Of a stretch of DNA of 64,000 bases, positions 50,495-60,429 are shown one piece after another. The stretch covers positions 17,000,278 through 17,064,277 of the forward strand of contig CM119264.1 of the NCBI GenBank assembly GCA_051294375.1. The letters run 5' to 3'. Under the pieces are notes generated by a model that was given only the letters and a program-made list of their open reading frames with translations, did not search any database and was not told where the DNA came from. Position 1 is the first letter of the stretch; every line of letters begins with the position of its first letter. The position numbers and the translations under genes were made by a program. The DNA is from Paraspadella gotoi (Eukaryota > Chaetognatha).

Positions 50495-50543
<49 letters not shown>
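50470..50543. repeat. (GA)n microsatellite
   Basis: Three phase breaks (AA or GG). Confidence 0.95.
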
Positions 50544-50546
<3 letters not shown>

Positions 50547-50834
50547 CGTGGAACGTGATCGCAGGGGATTTCGATGCCCTTCACTTTTGGCTTTAACGCG
50601 TAGAAGCCGAGAGAGACAGAAAAAAAAAAGGAAAAAAGGCGAGGAATATAAAAAGGAAAAGTAAAGGGATTTCGATGTTGGGCAGGAAGAATGAAGTACG
50701 AAGCAAACGAATTTTTAAAAAGTCGACTGGAAAATTCCCCAAGAAGCGTATCGTAATTTTTACGCTGAATATTTCTCTTCGGCAGAATGGCTTTTTAAGT
50801 CGATCCAGACTCTCTCATACATTCTCCCCCTATC

Positions 50835-50900
50835 TCAGTGTCTATCTCTCTCTTTCAATGTCTATCTCTCTCTTTCAATGTCTATCTCTCTCTTTCTTTC
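50835..50900. repeat. 'tcaatgtctatctctctctt' 20-bp tandem repeat
   Basis: Three tandem copies of a 20-bp CT-rich unit. Confidence 0.85.
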
Positions 50901-51373
50901 TCGTTTCTTAAATCTGATTATGGCCACCAAGGCTTTAACTATATGGATTTCCAATTTTTCTGCCCGGAAAGGCAAAATACATTTTTTTGAAAAGCGCCGT
51001 TCTCTCCGTTTCTCTACTCTTCTATCTCGTTCTATCTTTTTCTCTCTGTTTCCCGACCTCATGTGAAGGAAGGCAAATAATCGTCAGTGAAAATTTAATC
51101 GCTCTTCCCGCCATTTATGCCATTAAAATTTCAACCATCAAACCCTTTAACGTCCATCTTTTCCTAACCTCCGATCTCATTCATATTATCTTCTCAACTT
51201 TCTTTGTGCTCAATTTTTACTTTAAATTAACGATTTTTTTATAATGCCATCACAGTAAAACTCCTGCCCTTCAAACTAAACCCAACTTGATACTCTTTTG
51301 ATATGCTTGATACGCTTTTCTCCCCAACCTTTCCAGCCTTCACAGCCTTTACACCCTACAGCTCTCATGGGGT

Positions 51374-51667
51374 CTAAACGATACTAGGTAGACTCGAAGA
51401 ACGTGTCTCTCTCTCTCTCTCTCCCTCTCTCCCTCTCTCTCCCCCTCTCTCTCTCTCTTCCTCATCGCTGGCCTCGGCGGCTTCCCGAGTTCTGATGGGA
51501 AACCGATGTTGGCGGCTGAAGATGGACGCTGGCCCATCGTTTTCTTCGTCTCTGTCGGCTTCAAGCTCGAGAACGTCATCCGTTTTTGGCGACGATGTCA
51601 TGTTGTGATAGTTATTGCTGTTTAAGACGTCATTCGGTTTTCGCGTTCGTGGGTCATGTTGCTGCTG
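51374..51667 (-). CDS. Candidate terminal coding exon, unknown protein
   Basis: Not a recognised family. On the minus strand a pyrimidine-rich stretch ends in '...cttctttgag' just before 51667. From there the frame is open with ordinary, non-repetitive residues: QQQHDPRTRKPNDVLNS near the start, then an acidic, serine-rich part containing LELEADRDEENDGP and IFSRQHRFPIRTREAAEAS. After that it runs into a CT/GA tract read as glutamate/arginine repeats and ends at a stop at 51374. Codons before the tract look biased like real coding sequence rather than AT-rich intergenic DNA. The acceptor is of NAGNAG type (gag/cag/cag). No upstream exon was found in the window. It may equally be a chance frame. 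Confidence 0.25.
   Translation of the reverse strand, partial: QQQHDPRTRKPNDVLNSNNYHNMTSSPKTDDVLELEADRDEENDGPASIFSRQHRFPIRTREAAEASDEEERERGGERGREGERERETRSSSLPSIV
51405..51457. repeat. CT repeat
   Basis: CT units with CC interruptions. Confidence 0.9.
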
Positions 51668-51727
51668 CTCAAAGAAGCAAGTGAGTGAAAAAACTGAAGA
51701 GCCGTACGTAGTATACTGTCGCAAAGC

Positions 51728-51825
51728 GCAGGGATCGAACTCAGGACCCAAGATACGAAAGGTTGATCTTTCTTGTGAACTTTAGCTCTCGCCTCATGGA
51801 AAATTAACAATTGCGCCAAACCATA
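51728..51825 (-). other. tRNA-derived SINE-like remnant
   Basis: On the minus strand, TGGCGCAATTG (51808-51818) fits the tRNA A box, and GAGTTCGATCC (51732-51742) fits the B box apart from its first bases. The 65-bp spacing exceeds that of most tRNAs, so it is a degenerate SINE head or an inserted tRNA pseudogene rather than a working tRNA. Confidence 0.45.
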
Positions 51826-51829
51826 TTGA

Positions 51830-54800
51830 CTTTTACTTGCTTTTAATCGACAGACACCATTTACGACAGGTCCGAGTCTAACCTCTTAACCTGAGGCCCC
51901 TTAATCCGTCCCATTTTACTCCTCCTTCCGTTCGAACGTCGCTCCCAATTAAACGCCAAGGTCGCTGCTCTCACGGCTTCGAAAAACTTCTATTTTCGCC
52001 GCCGAAGCTGAACGATGAAGTCGGATATAGATTTTGAACGGCGTCGGGGTGAACAGTAGGTGGAGGGATCGATGCTGCTTAATATCCTAAATCTTGACAA
52101 ATGGATTGGAAAGCTCTTGTGAATATTTTTTTGTCGTAAAATATAAACACCAATTCTATGATCAAACTATTAGCCGAGGTTTGGCTGACGAGTGACGACG
52201 ACAATGACGACCACCTCTTGTCTCTACAACGGAAGAGAGTAAGAAAGAGAAAAATGAATTTCTCTCTTCATTTGTTCACTTTGGACGCTCATTGCTAATC
52301 CGGGCGACAAAAAGAGAGAAAAAAGGAAAAAAAACTGGAAGAAGAAAAACAATTATTTGAAGAAAATACGTTTTCTTTTCTTGCCTTAATTGGTTAATGG
52401 TTGTGGTTGGTTATTTTCCTAATGTTGTTTCTTAGTTTCCTTATTAACCTCGCATAACCGAATAACTTTGTACCAAAATGCAACTGTAATTTAAGTCCAT
52501 TACATTTTCGTGAGAGAACGCGTGAGACGAATGTCACGAAAGTAAACTAAAGTCTGAAAAAAAAAAGATTCCGGAAACTCGGTGTTCTTTCTCTCGGATT
52601 TTCGGTCTTCCGACCGATTGCTATTCTACGCTTCAATGGAAGTATAAATCTCGCATGACGGCGTTGACAAAAACGGAATTTGATATCCAGAGAAAAGGGA
52701 CTGAGAGAGTGCGGAGAAAAAAGAGCGATTGGTAAAAAGAGGTGGAGGAAAACGAGAGAGACCGAGAGACATTCGCAGAGAGCGAAAAAGTTGAGGGAAA
52801 TTCCGAGAAGATATAGGAATTTAGGTAATGTTGGTATAATTTGTAACGTGAAAGATTCTTTTACATTTGTCAAAAGACAGATTTTTGGATCATCTCATTT
52901 CTGCATTATTCAACCGCCATTGTCCATTGGCTAACGATCGTTCACGGGCGAATGTGCTCATCAAAGGTTTTTAAAAATCACCTCCCATTTCGAGGCCTAC
53001 CAAATCGATAATTTTTTAACGATATTTTTACCATTGTGCTAAGAAATAATAAAAATTTCCTACGTTTTTTTTTCTTATAAATTCATAAAAATGAGTTAAA
53101 AAGCAGAAAAACGAATCCTCCAAGTCTAAAGCGATTGAATTAATTAGTTTTTTTTCGAACCTCCACATAATCAATGCATTCATCCGAAGCAAATATCGGA
53201 ATTCATGATAAAAAAAAAAAAAAACTCCACGTTTGCCGAACTAAAATCAATTTATATCCATTTGATATATCCACTGGTCTTGTGAAAGCATACTCTACTT
53301 TTTTAATGTTGACTCCGAAGCCGAACGTCAGGGACACGCCAAGTTATTGCCCAACTCGGCTTCTTTTTATACTCTCCGATTAAATTTTTTTTTAAACGAG
53401 AAAAAGTAAAAAAAAAAATATTCGCTATTGAAAAGAAAGGATCCATTACGGATTCAAAATTTGAATTTCAGATTAATGAAAAAATGAAAATATTCAGCGA
53501 CGACATCGAAAACGACGATGACGACGACGAAACCAAATCGTCCAAGAATAAAGATTTTTAGCGGATAATGAGAATAAAAGAAACAACAGAGAGAGCGGGA
53601 GAGAGAATGAAAGAGATATTTTAAATTTTTTTTAAACAACAGTGGGAGAGAGAAAGAAAGAGATATTTTTAATTTCTTTTAGCGACCTTTAACCGTTTTT
53701 TTTCCAAATTCATATATGAACTACTGTAGTTTCTTTTTTTTAAGTAACTCACTAAATGGATCTTTTATATTTAATATGCAAGGTAGAGAAACAATTCCCA
53801 AGTTATTTAAGGAAAAATTTACTCACCACTTTGAATTATGTTCCAGGTTTTGGATCCAAGTTTTAGAGAAAATTTATATTCCACTCACGTCGAGGTTCTT
53901 GTTGTTTTCATTCTCTAATTATAACTGTCTTTATTCAATATTTTGTTGTTTTTTTTTCCTTCTTTTTTTCCTTTTTGTTTCTCAACAATAGTTTGCGTTT
54001 CAATTTCGGAATTTTGATTTCAAAATTTCCATACTTTGTTTGGATTTTCCCCGATTCGTTTTTCAAGGCATTCCATAGAGTTTTTTTTATATTGGTTTAT
54101 TCGCCTCATTGACGTTGAGCAAGGAACCGGCGTGTCGATGTTTTTGAAAGAAAAACAGATATTGGGGAAATAAAAACAAAACGAAAGCAGAAAAACAAAA
54201 ACGATTTTCTTTTAAGTTGTCACCTGTATGAAAAAAGTATCATATTTCATTAATGATTTTGTTTCACATTATTATCATCGAAGTCAGTATTCTTTTTTTT
54301 TATTAGTATCAACTGTATTTATATGACAATCTTTATTGTTATCACTTTGATGTATCTTAATCAATAAAAGCAAATAACTTTTTTTTTCAGGAATAACAAA
54401 AAAAAAAATTCACGAATAAGTCAAAGTTCGCGCAGATTCGAGTTTTCGGTGGAAGGCGACGACAAGGATTACGATGCAAAAAGATGAAGCATTTACAGCG
54501 CTGCCTCTCGCAACGCCCTCTTCATTTTTACAACCTCCTTTTTGGCTTCGCGGCTTCGTTTTTATCGCGTTTCGACGCTTTTTTGTTTTCGCTCGATCGA
54601 CCCTCATAAATCGACAAAAAGTGTGATCGAATTGAAAGGGTTGGGTACCGTCGATCTCCGCACCCATAAAAGTCAACGTACACCCATATTTTAAGCTTAA
54701 ATTTTTCTCTGCGCAACCAATACTTTGTTTTTTGTTTTTTTTCCAATATGACCGTACAATATTTTCCGTAACCAAAGGAAGTCCTTTTATTTTCTTTATC

Positions 54801-55600
54801 ACACGTCCCAAAACGTTTGAAAAAATTTAATTCCCTCCTTCGCCCTTTGTCCACCGGTAATATCTTCCGCCTCCTTTTCTTTCCATTTTCCCAGATTTGC
54901 TTTCCGTTTTATCCGTACTCTTTTTCCTTTTTCGTTATTTCGTCAATGCCACATACCTACGCACGAACTTTACTAAAAGCATCTCTCTCCTCTCTCTCTC
55001 CTTTCGCCCCATCGAGTTTCACCAATCACCCTTTTCTTATCTCTCTTCCTCCATATCCGGTATCCAATCTTTATAGCCCCTAATTTTCGGTCACATTCTG
55101 GTTAGCGTAATATCGACGGATCGATAGCACGATCTGCCGGCCTCGTCCGCGGCTTCTGCCCGCCCCCCTCTTCCGACGCCAAGCCGGCGCCGCTAGCCGA
55201 TATTCTCTCGCGAAAGGGGCGCGCAATTGACGATAACGCTCCTCTGTGCGCGCGCTGTTATGTTAGTCGGGAACGCGTGCACGCCGGCACCCAAAGAGCA
55301 GCCGATCGAAAGTAGGGTAAAAGAACGAAGGGCACGACGCCCAGCGGTGATTGACTCAAAGGGTGAATGAGGGTGACCAGTGAACAAGAGTTCTAAAAGG
55401 AGGGGATTTTTTTTGTGGCTGGATAGAAGAAGTTCTGTTTTGATAAAACCATCAATGTTCGAGAGTGAATCCTATAAAATCTGAAATGAAGAAAGAAGGA
55501 GAGTGAAATTTGATTTCAAGGAGATCATCCTTAAAGTTGAGAGGATCGTCCGGAGTGAGGCAGTATCTCCTCATTCGTTGGCATCTACAAGTATGAAATC
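51830..55600. other. Intergenic, nothing recognised
   Basis: AT-rich with one GC-rich patch (55120-55330). The minus-strand frames around 54410-54854 are open in two overlapping registers and lack any recognised motif, so they are not called. Confidence 0.35.
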
Positions 55601-55613
55601 GGTACAATTTAAT

Positions 55614-55690
55614 ACGATGTATAAGCTATCTTGCCAATGAACGGGCTATGGTGGGTTAGGAGGACCCTGTGAGCATATTTAAAGACAATG
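55614..55690 (-). mobile_element. SINE 3'-end fragment, related to 60430-60700
   Basis: 'ataagctatcttgcc' followed by 'ctatggtgg-ttaggagga' resembles 60439-60495 in the same orientation. It appears to be the 3' end of another copy of the same family, and no tRNA-like head is visible next to it. Confidence 0.4.
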
Positions 55691-56065
55691 AAAGTGATAC
55701 ATTAGGAAAGTGCGATAGCGAGCTTTTTAAACGAAATATTTAAATCGGATTAGCTCCCTTCATAAGGTTAGAAAAAATATATATTTATTCGCGTTTCTTA
55801 TTTTTTTAAGTCCAACTTATAAGTAACTTGAAAATATGTATGCAGCTGAAAAACAGAAAATCAGCTGCAAATTTATTCTGTTCTTTTAATTAAAAAAAAA
55901 ACGTTCATCAACAGTTGACTTAAAGGAAAAGAGAAAAGCGCCTCTTGGAGAGAGAAAGAAATTCAGAGACGTCCGGGTCACCGTCAACGAATCCGATCCA
56001 AAATTGGATTCCGGTTCAGTTGCTCGTCTTGAATTGGCTTTTGGTATTTTTCAGTTAAGGCTTCC

Positions 56066-56091
56066 GTTAATACTTGATAGTATTAACGGGT
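56066..56091 (+). repeat. 11-bp perfect hairpin
   Basis: CCGTTAATACT and AGTATTAACGG pair around a four-base loop. No U-run follows; not a terminator call. Confidence 0.6.
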
Positions 56092-56366
56092 TTGAACTAT
56101 CGCATTTCAATCAATACAGTTATTTGCAAATTATTATGTATCAAGTAAGCAAAGTTTAATTTGCTTTCGGCAGTATCTGAGGCTCCGCGGCTGTTGGAAC
56201 ACTTCTTCCTAAAATTTCACCCATGGCTCCTCCTGACCCCAGTGTCTCGCTTCACCCCAAAAGCTCATTGTCTCTCTCGCCCCTTCGATTTAGAATGACC
56301 GCTTGAGGTCGTTTCCAACTCAGATTCCGATGTCTCCTTCGATGGCGCTTTTTTTTTTTTTTTTAG

Positions 56367-56681
56367 GAGTTCGCCTATTTGCGGGTTTGGGGAGAGCTCG
56401 CCGAAGGGAAAAAGCGTTATGGGATATTGGACGACGCTTGCGATTTACGGTCAAAGATGCAAAGCGATAAAAAGACTCAGATTTCGTCTTCGGTCAAAGG
56501 AAATTCGGGAAAGGTCGCTCTTTCTCGCGGGTCAGTCCCACTCTGCCGTGACGGTCGCCGGGTCGCAAGCGGATGCGTCGGTCGCGTTGTGCCTGGCGTT
56601 GATGTCTTCCTTCTTGGCGATAAAAAGTCGCAGCTGTTAGCTTATTATTTGCAGCGGGCTTTATCGTCTTCAAAGTTTTAG
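56367..56681 (+). CDS. Candidate coding exon, unknown protein
   Basis: Not a recognised family. A 16-base T run followed by AG (56349-56366) is a strong splice-acceptor consensus, and the stop in this frame is the acceptor's own TAG. The frame then stays open for 104 codons to a TAG at 56679. It starts EFAYLRVWGELAEGKKRYG, includes DDACDLRSKMQSDKKTQ and VDVFLLGDKKSQLLAYYLQ, and ends ALSSSKF. Composition is mixed and not repeat-driven, and the region is GC-richer than its surroundings. A second frame is partly open, so chance is possible. It would be a 3'-terminal exon if real. Confidence 0.25.
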   Translation, partial: EFAYLRVWGELAEGKKRYGILDDACDLRSKMQSDKKTQISSSVKGNSGKVALSRGSVPLCRDGRRVASGCVGRVVPGVDVFLLGDKKSQLLAYYLQRALSSSKF

Positions 56682-57202
56682 CGCCTTGTTTATTGTCGAC
56701 CATTCATCCTAACGTCAACTGCCGTCGCGGTCTTTCAGTGGCTCAGCTTGTTCTTTATTATCCAGCACCTCCCGAGGTTTCCCCGTCTAATTTTTCTTCG
56801 CCATCTCTCCGAGTCGAATCACGATACATCGCTTCTTACGTCTCTTTTCTTTTATTATCGTCAATGTCATGTAATGATAGGTAAACCGCGCCGAGAAAAA
56901 AAAAAAAAAGGTTGTCTACTCTCGCGACGGCCTTGAACCTTCGGCGATATAATTCCCGCCATTCAGCTAATTCCCTCGCAGTTGCGTCGTTATCGAATCT
57001 TTTTCTCCTTTTACTGTTTGCCAATTCTCTTCTTATTGCCATCCAATCCCAGCGTTTTTATCGCTGGCGGTCGTTCAGTTTTATCATTCCTGCCTCGTCT
57101 TCGTTGCAATAGCGATGTTCGATATTCAGATCCGGAGGTTTTATACGTCAGTTGCAGAATTACCTTATGGGTTTTAAAAATATTTAAAAAGGGCTAAAAT
57201 TT

Positions 57203-57214
57203 TAAATAGAAGTT
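57203..57214 (+). other. 12-bp target-site duplication, left
   Basis: TAAATAGAAGTT, repeated at 58780-58791, immediately outside the element. Variable-length duplications are usual for target-primed insertions, including Penelope-like elements. Confidence 0.75.
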
Positions 57215-57352
57215 AGAGAGAGCAAAGAATTTTGATTTTTAACAACGGATTTTTATTAGTAGTTGGACATGTTTCGGCTTGCTTATTTCAAGCCTTCACA
57301 GCATATGACATTCAATAATAAATTTTGTGTTAAAGAAGAGTGTGAGAGAGAG
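57213..57352 (-). repeat. PLE inverted terminal repeat, left (~130 bp)
   Basis: Near-identical reverse complement of ~58608-58740, with a few indels. Read on the minus strand it carries the same ribozyme-like segment, but the CTGATGA core reads CTGTGA (one base missing), so this copy would be inactive. Confidence 0.92.
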
Positions 57353-57387
57353 AAGAGAGGAGAGAGAGAGAGAGAGAGTGAGAGAGG
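57342..57387. repeat. Interrupted (GA)n
   Basis: Inner border of the left terminal repeat; mirrors the CT tract at 58573-58610. Confidence 0.9.
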
Positions 57388-57459
57388 GTAAACTTCAGTG
57401 ACGGCCCGCGGCTCCCTATCGTGAGCAATTGGTGAAACGAAAGATAATCCCAGACCGAA

Positions 57460-57780
57460 AACATCAGGAGCCGTCTACTGGCGGCCTGTGCAGGGGTGGG
57501 CACCAATCCTGTGCAGCATCATGGGGAGAGACAGGAAAGTCTCTGACAGATCGATTCCAACAACACAAAAACCTTACCGTGACGCCGGGTCACTATTTGT
57601 CCGCAATTGCTGAACATTCACAGGCCATCTGTTCAGGGAATCAGACTGTCTCGTGCTGTCCCATGACCCGAACTGGTTCTCAAGAGGTATTAGAGAGGCA
57701 ATTTACATCAAAGCCCTCGAGCCCTCTTTGAACCGTGATGGAGGAGATTCGATCTCCTCCAAGCTATGATTCGCTTATCA
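57460..57780 (+). pseudogene. GIY-YIG endonuclease domain remnant (Penelope type)
   Basis: In frame, WGETGKSLTDRFQQHKN (57522-57572) matches the 'Y(V/I)GETGRSLxxRLxEH' block of PLE GIY-YIG domains. A degraded GAVYWRP (~57469) stands where the GIVY segment is expected. SAIAEHSQ follows at 57600-57623. After a frameshift comes LSHDPNWFSRGIREAIYIKA (57656-57715), then LEPSLNRDGG. The catalytic glycine-rich beginning is damaged, and at least two frameshifts plus a stop at ~57766 remove activity. The C-terminal part, with its acidic residue in REAIYI and the conserved NRDGG, is well kept. Confidence 0.8.
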
Positions 57781-58252
57781 AAAGCGTGGTGAGAGCCCCG
57801 CGCCACCACGCCCGCACAATGACTCCCCTATCTCCACTCAACGAGACAGGCGGAGACCTTGCGCAGGCAATGGGCAAACGATGCCTCTCCCTCTAATGCA
57901 GCCTCCCTCTGCGGACGAGCGTCGCCAAGCGACGGCTTCAGGAGGAGGGAGAGGAGTCCGTCACTCCTGTCACAAAAGTGGCAAGAACGGACAACCGCCC
58001 ACCTCGTCAGCAGGCGAGAAGAGGGCAGCCGGCAGGCGTATCAGGCCAAAGAGACATAAGAGTAGCCCTGGGGATCTTTCCGCAAGGATCGCTTCCCAAT
58101 CCGGCATTCATCAGTTCGGTCATACTCTCCTCTCACCACTGACACGCCAAGACCCGTCATCATCGTCCTTGTCCTTCATTTGCATAAAACAAGGGGGGCC
58201 AGCTCACTTTGAGCTCTTTCTTTCCTTGAATTTCACTTTCTTAATCTCCTAA
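57781..58252 (+). pseudogene. C-terminal extension of the PLE ORF
   Basis: Downstream of the GIY-YIG remnant the reading frame continues as a basic, serine/arginine-rich tail (57881-58252) with pieces such as SADERRQATASGGG and GEKRAAGRRIRPKRHK, up to a stop at ~58250. It is likely the carboxy end of the element's protein; no independent function was recognised. Confidence 0.5.
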
Positions 58253-58569
58253 TTATCAACTAAAACTAAAAACTACTTTCTTTCATTATTCATTTTCACT
58301 TAACTATCCCTCTTAGCTAATTACTTATTTATTCACTAGTTAAATGTTAAAATTTCTCCAATGTTAGTTTTTCAAACTCCTTTATCTTTGTTGTACATTG
58401 CAAAAATGTATCTTTATTATTTATTTATCTCTGTTGTTTTGTTTCTTCTCTCTCTCTCTCTCTCTTAACAAGTTTCACTTCTTTTCACAACTCACTCAAT
58501 CTCCTCACCTTCAACCTGTCCTCACATCTGACCACTATTCTGTCTCACCACTTTGTGTGGAAAAACTTT

Positions 58570-58572
<3 letters not shown>

Positions 58573-58610
<38 letters not shown>
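58573..58610. repeat. (CT)n microsatellite
   Basis: Inner border of the right terminal repeat. Confidence 0.95.
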
Positions 58611-58613
<3 letters not shown>

Positions 58614-58740
58614 TCTTCTTTAACACAAATTTATTATTGAATGTCATATGCTGATGAAGGCTTGAAATAGCAAGCCGAAACATGTCCAACTACTAATAAA
58701 AAAAATCGTTGTTAAATTCAAAATTCTTTGCTCTCTCTAA
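58608..58740 (+). repeat. PLE inverted terminal repeat, right
   Basis: Reverse complement of 57213-57352. Holds the intact hammerhead-like core described separately. Confidence 0.92.
58627..58704 (+). ncRNA. Candidate hammerhead ribozyme (type I, PLE-like)
   Basis: CTGATGA (58651-58657) is followed by a stem-loop (AGGCTT with loop GAAATAGC and AAGCC, ~58658-58676), then GAAAC (58677-58681) and ATGTC (58682-58686). The conserved boxes CUGAUGA and GAAA and a UH cleavage position after GUC are all present. Stem III would be the minimal self-complementary ACATGT, as in PLE ribozymes that act as dimers. Stem I: G-C and T-A next to the core, then an internal loop and a 7-bp distal helix (TTTATTA with TAATAAA). 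Cleavage is predicted after 58686. Stem I proximal pairing is short, so activity is unproven. Confidence 0.6.
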
Positions 58741-58779
58741 TACGCAGTGAACCACGAAAAAGAAAGGATTAACGCATCA

Positions 58780-58791
58780 TAAATAGAAGTT
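58780..58791 (+). other. 12-bp target-site duplication, right
   Basis: TAAATAGAAGTT, identical to 57203-57214. Confidence 0.75.
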
Positions 58792-58793
58792 TA

Positions 58794-58806
58794 AAAGTTT
58801 TTATTA
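58794..58806 (+). other. 13-bp flanking repeat, left
   Basis: AAAGTTTTTATTA, repeated at 58996-59008 around the fold-back element. AT-rich, so a chance match is less unlikely than for the neighbour. Confidence 0.6.
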
Positions 58807-58964
58807 TTTGAGATTAAAGACGAAATCTTTTACATCAACGATTTTTATTTTAAAGGTGCATACAAGTTTCGGCTTTCATTCAAGCCTTCATGAAAGCCGA
58901 AACTTGTATGCACCTTTAAAATATAAATCGTTGATGTAAAAGATTTCGTCTTTAATCTCAAATA
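58804..58964 (+). mobile_element. Fold-back element from PLE-type termini
   Basis: Two ~75-bp arms (58804-58879 and 58890-58964) are reverse complements with a single mismatch around a ten-base loop. Each arm contains AAGCCGAAACTTGTATGC, equivalent to the stem-II end and GAAAC box of the hammerhead segment at 58671-58685, and ATGAAGGCTTGAATGA can be read on the minus strand in place of the core. With a ~30-bp unpaired end it totals ~189 bp between 13-bp direct repeats. It looks like an independent insertion of two head-to-head element ends lacking coding sequence. Confidence 0.8.
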
Positions 58965-58995
58965 ACCCAAACACAACGAAAGAAAGTTTAATCAC

Positions 58996-59008
58996 AAAGT
59001 TTTTATTA
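58996..59008 (+). other. 13-bp flanking repeat, right
   Basis: AAAGTTTTTATTA, identical to 58794-58806. Confidence 0.6.
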
Positions 59009-59542
59009 AAATTTATCGTCTGAGGCAGTGAGCTCAAAAATGTTACAGGGACCTTACAGTTACACTGAACCGCCAAATTTTTATGATTTCATCAGTAATT
59101 CGGTAAAACTCTTGCAATACTTTGTCGCAGTAAACCGATTGTACTCCCTTTGAATTTTCGAGGTCTGGGTCGGTGGCGCGGTTCCACTCTGTTGTGTTCT
59201 CTATAATTCTGTGTAGTTGCGCGGAGTCGCGCGCGGCCAACGACGAGTTTCCGCTCGAACGACTCCATCGAATTTCAGTGGAGCCGCCATCGCTGATTCG
59301 CCGTTGAAAGACCCGCGGGGGACGAGCCAGTTTCTTTCTTTCTATCTCTCTCTCTCTCTTTCTATCTTACAAAAAAAAGTACAGTACTTAATTTACACAT
59401 TGCCAAACTCTTTATTAGCAAGATTACAATATTGTAGATACACCAATATTCACTGATGGAACGTCTACGACGGCAAGAATAAAAGGACACCAATGAGCTT
59501 GGTTAAAACAAATAAGTTACTGATAATATATAATATGGATAT

Positions 59543-59580
59543 AATGGATAATTTTTATATTGGTTGTACCAATTTCATAT
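59543..59580 (+). repeat. 38-bp terminal inverted repeat, left
   Basis: Perfect reverse complement of 60391-60428; together they bound an ~886-bp interval. Short direct repeats AAATAAG (59510-59516 and 60437-60443) lie outside but are weak. Interior: AG microsatellite and unrecognised sequence. Confidence 0.9.
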
Positions 59581-59775
59581 GTATTCCGTAAATTAGCGCG
59601 CACGCTTATGCGTATAGAAAATCACGTAAGGACCAGAGTTAAATTCTCAAAACCAGTGGAGGCAAGAAAGATTGGAGTTAAGTTTCAAGCTCCGAAGAAA
59701 TAATCTTCCTAATTCAATAGTTGGGCTTTGGAGCTGGAGAGTAGTAACCGAGCCAAGAAGAGTGTGTGTGTGAGT

Positions 59776-59776
<1 letters not shown>

Positions 59777-59855
<79 letters not shown>
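59777..59855. repeat. (GA)n microsatellite, ~79 bp
   Basis: Preceded by GTGTGTGTGAGTGAGTGA, a compound repeat. Confidence 0.95.
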
Positions 59856-59857
<2 letters not shown>

Positions 59858-60390
59858 CAGGCTAAACGAAATTAGCAGAGAAATAGAAAGTGGAGCGAGA
59901 AGACATTTGAATGTTGAAGCAACATCCTTGAAAAAGAGAGGGAATAATGAAATAGCCACGGCTCTCCAATGCGACTCCAGGAGCGCGATTCTCCCGGGCG
60001 TTGTAATGTGGGTGGGCGTTGGAACGAGAAGCGATAGGAAGAGAGAAACGGAATAAAACCGGTAAGTGGAATGGCGGTGCATTTAAATGGATGATTTACT
60101 ATCTCTTGTTATGTGTATACTTACTCGTATCAAATACGAATGTCATTTATCTACTAGCAATGTTACATTTACAATGATTTGTTTTTTTCTATTTATTGCT
60201 CAAACAAAAAAGCCCCTATAAAAGTCAAGAAGAAAAGAAGAGAAAACAAAAAAAAGTCCGTAACAAACAAGAAAGTTCTAAACTTATATAAATAGATGTT
60301 AAGAAAAAAAGATACAAAAAGATATGTCATGGAAAACCGGAGATTTTCTTCTATTTTTTTCTTAACCGAAGAAAATAATAAACAACAAAT

Positions 60391-60428
60391 ATATGAAATT
60401 GGTACAACCAATATAAAAATTATCCATT
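60391..60428 (-). repeat. 38-bp terminal inverted repeat, right
   Basis: Perfect reverse complement of 59543-59580, next to the 3' end of the SINE at 60430-60730. Confidence 0.9.
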
Positions 60429-60429
60429 C

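Larger units (their letters stand above)
57215..58779 (+). mobile_element. Decayed Penelope-like element insertion
   Basis: About 1.57 kb bounded by a 12-bp direct repeat. It contains inverted terminal repeats of ~130 bp, a GIY-YIG endonuclease-like remnant and a hammerhead-like motif in the right terminal repeat. Penelope-like elements encode an RT followed by a C-terminal GIY-YIG nuclease, may carry terminal repeats in direct or inverted orientation, and many have hammerhead motifs in those repeats. All three diagnostic parts match. The RT domain is missing, so this is a 5'-truncated or internally deleted copy. Confidence 0.75.

Noticed and set aside
54410-54854. 133- and 108-codon minus-strand frames
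   Set aside because: Two registers are open over the same bases, no family was recognised and no splice signals were identified.
57213-57352. Hammerhead in the left terminal repeat
   Set aside because: The core reads CTGTGA rather than CTGATGA, so the conserved box is broken.
58107-58150. Second CTGATGA (minus strand, near 58110)
   Set aside because: No GAAA box or stem II follows; a chance match.
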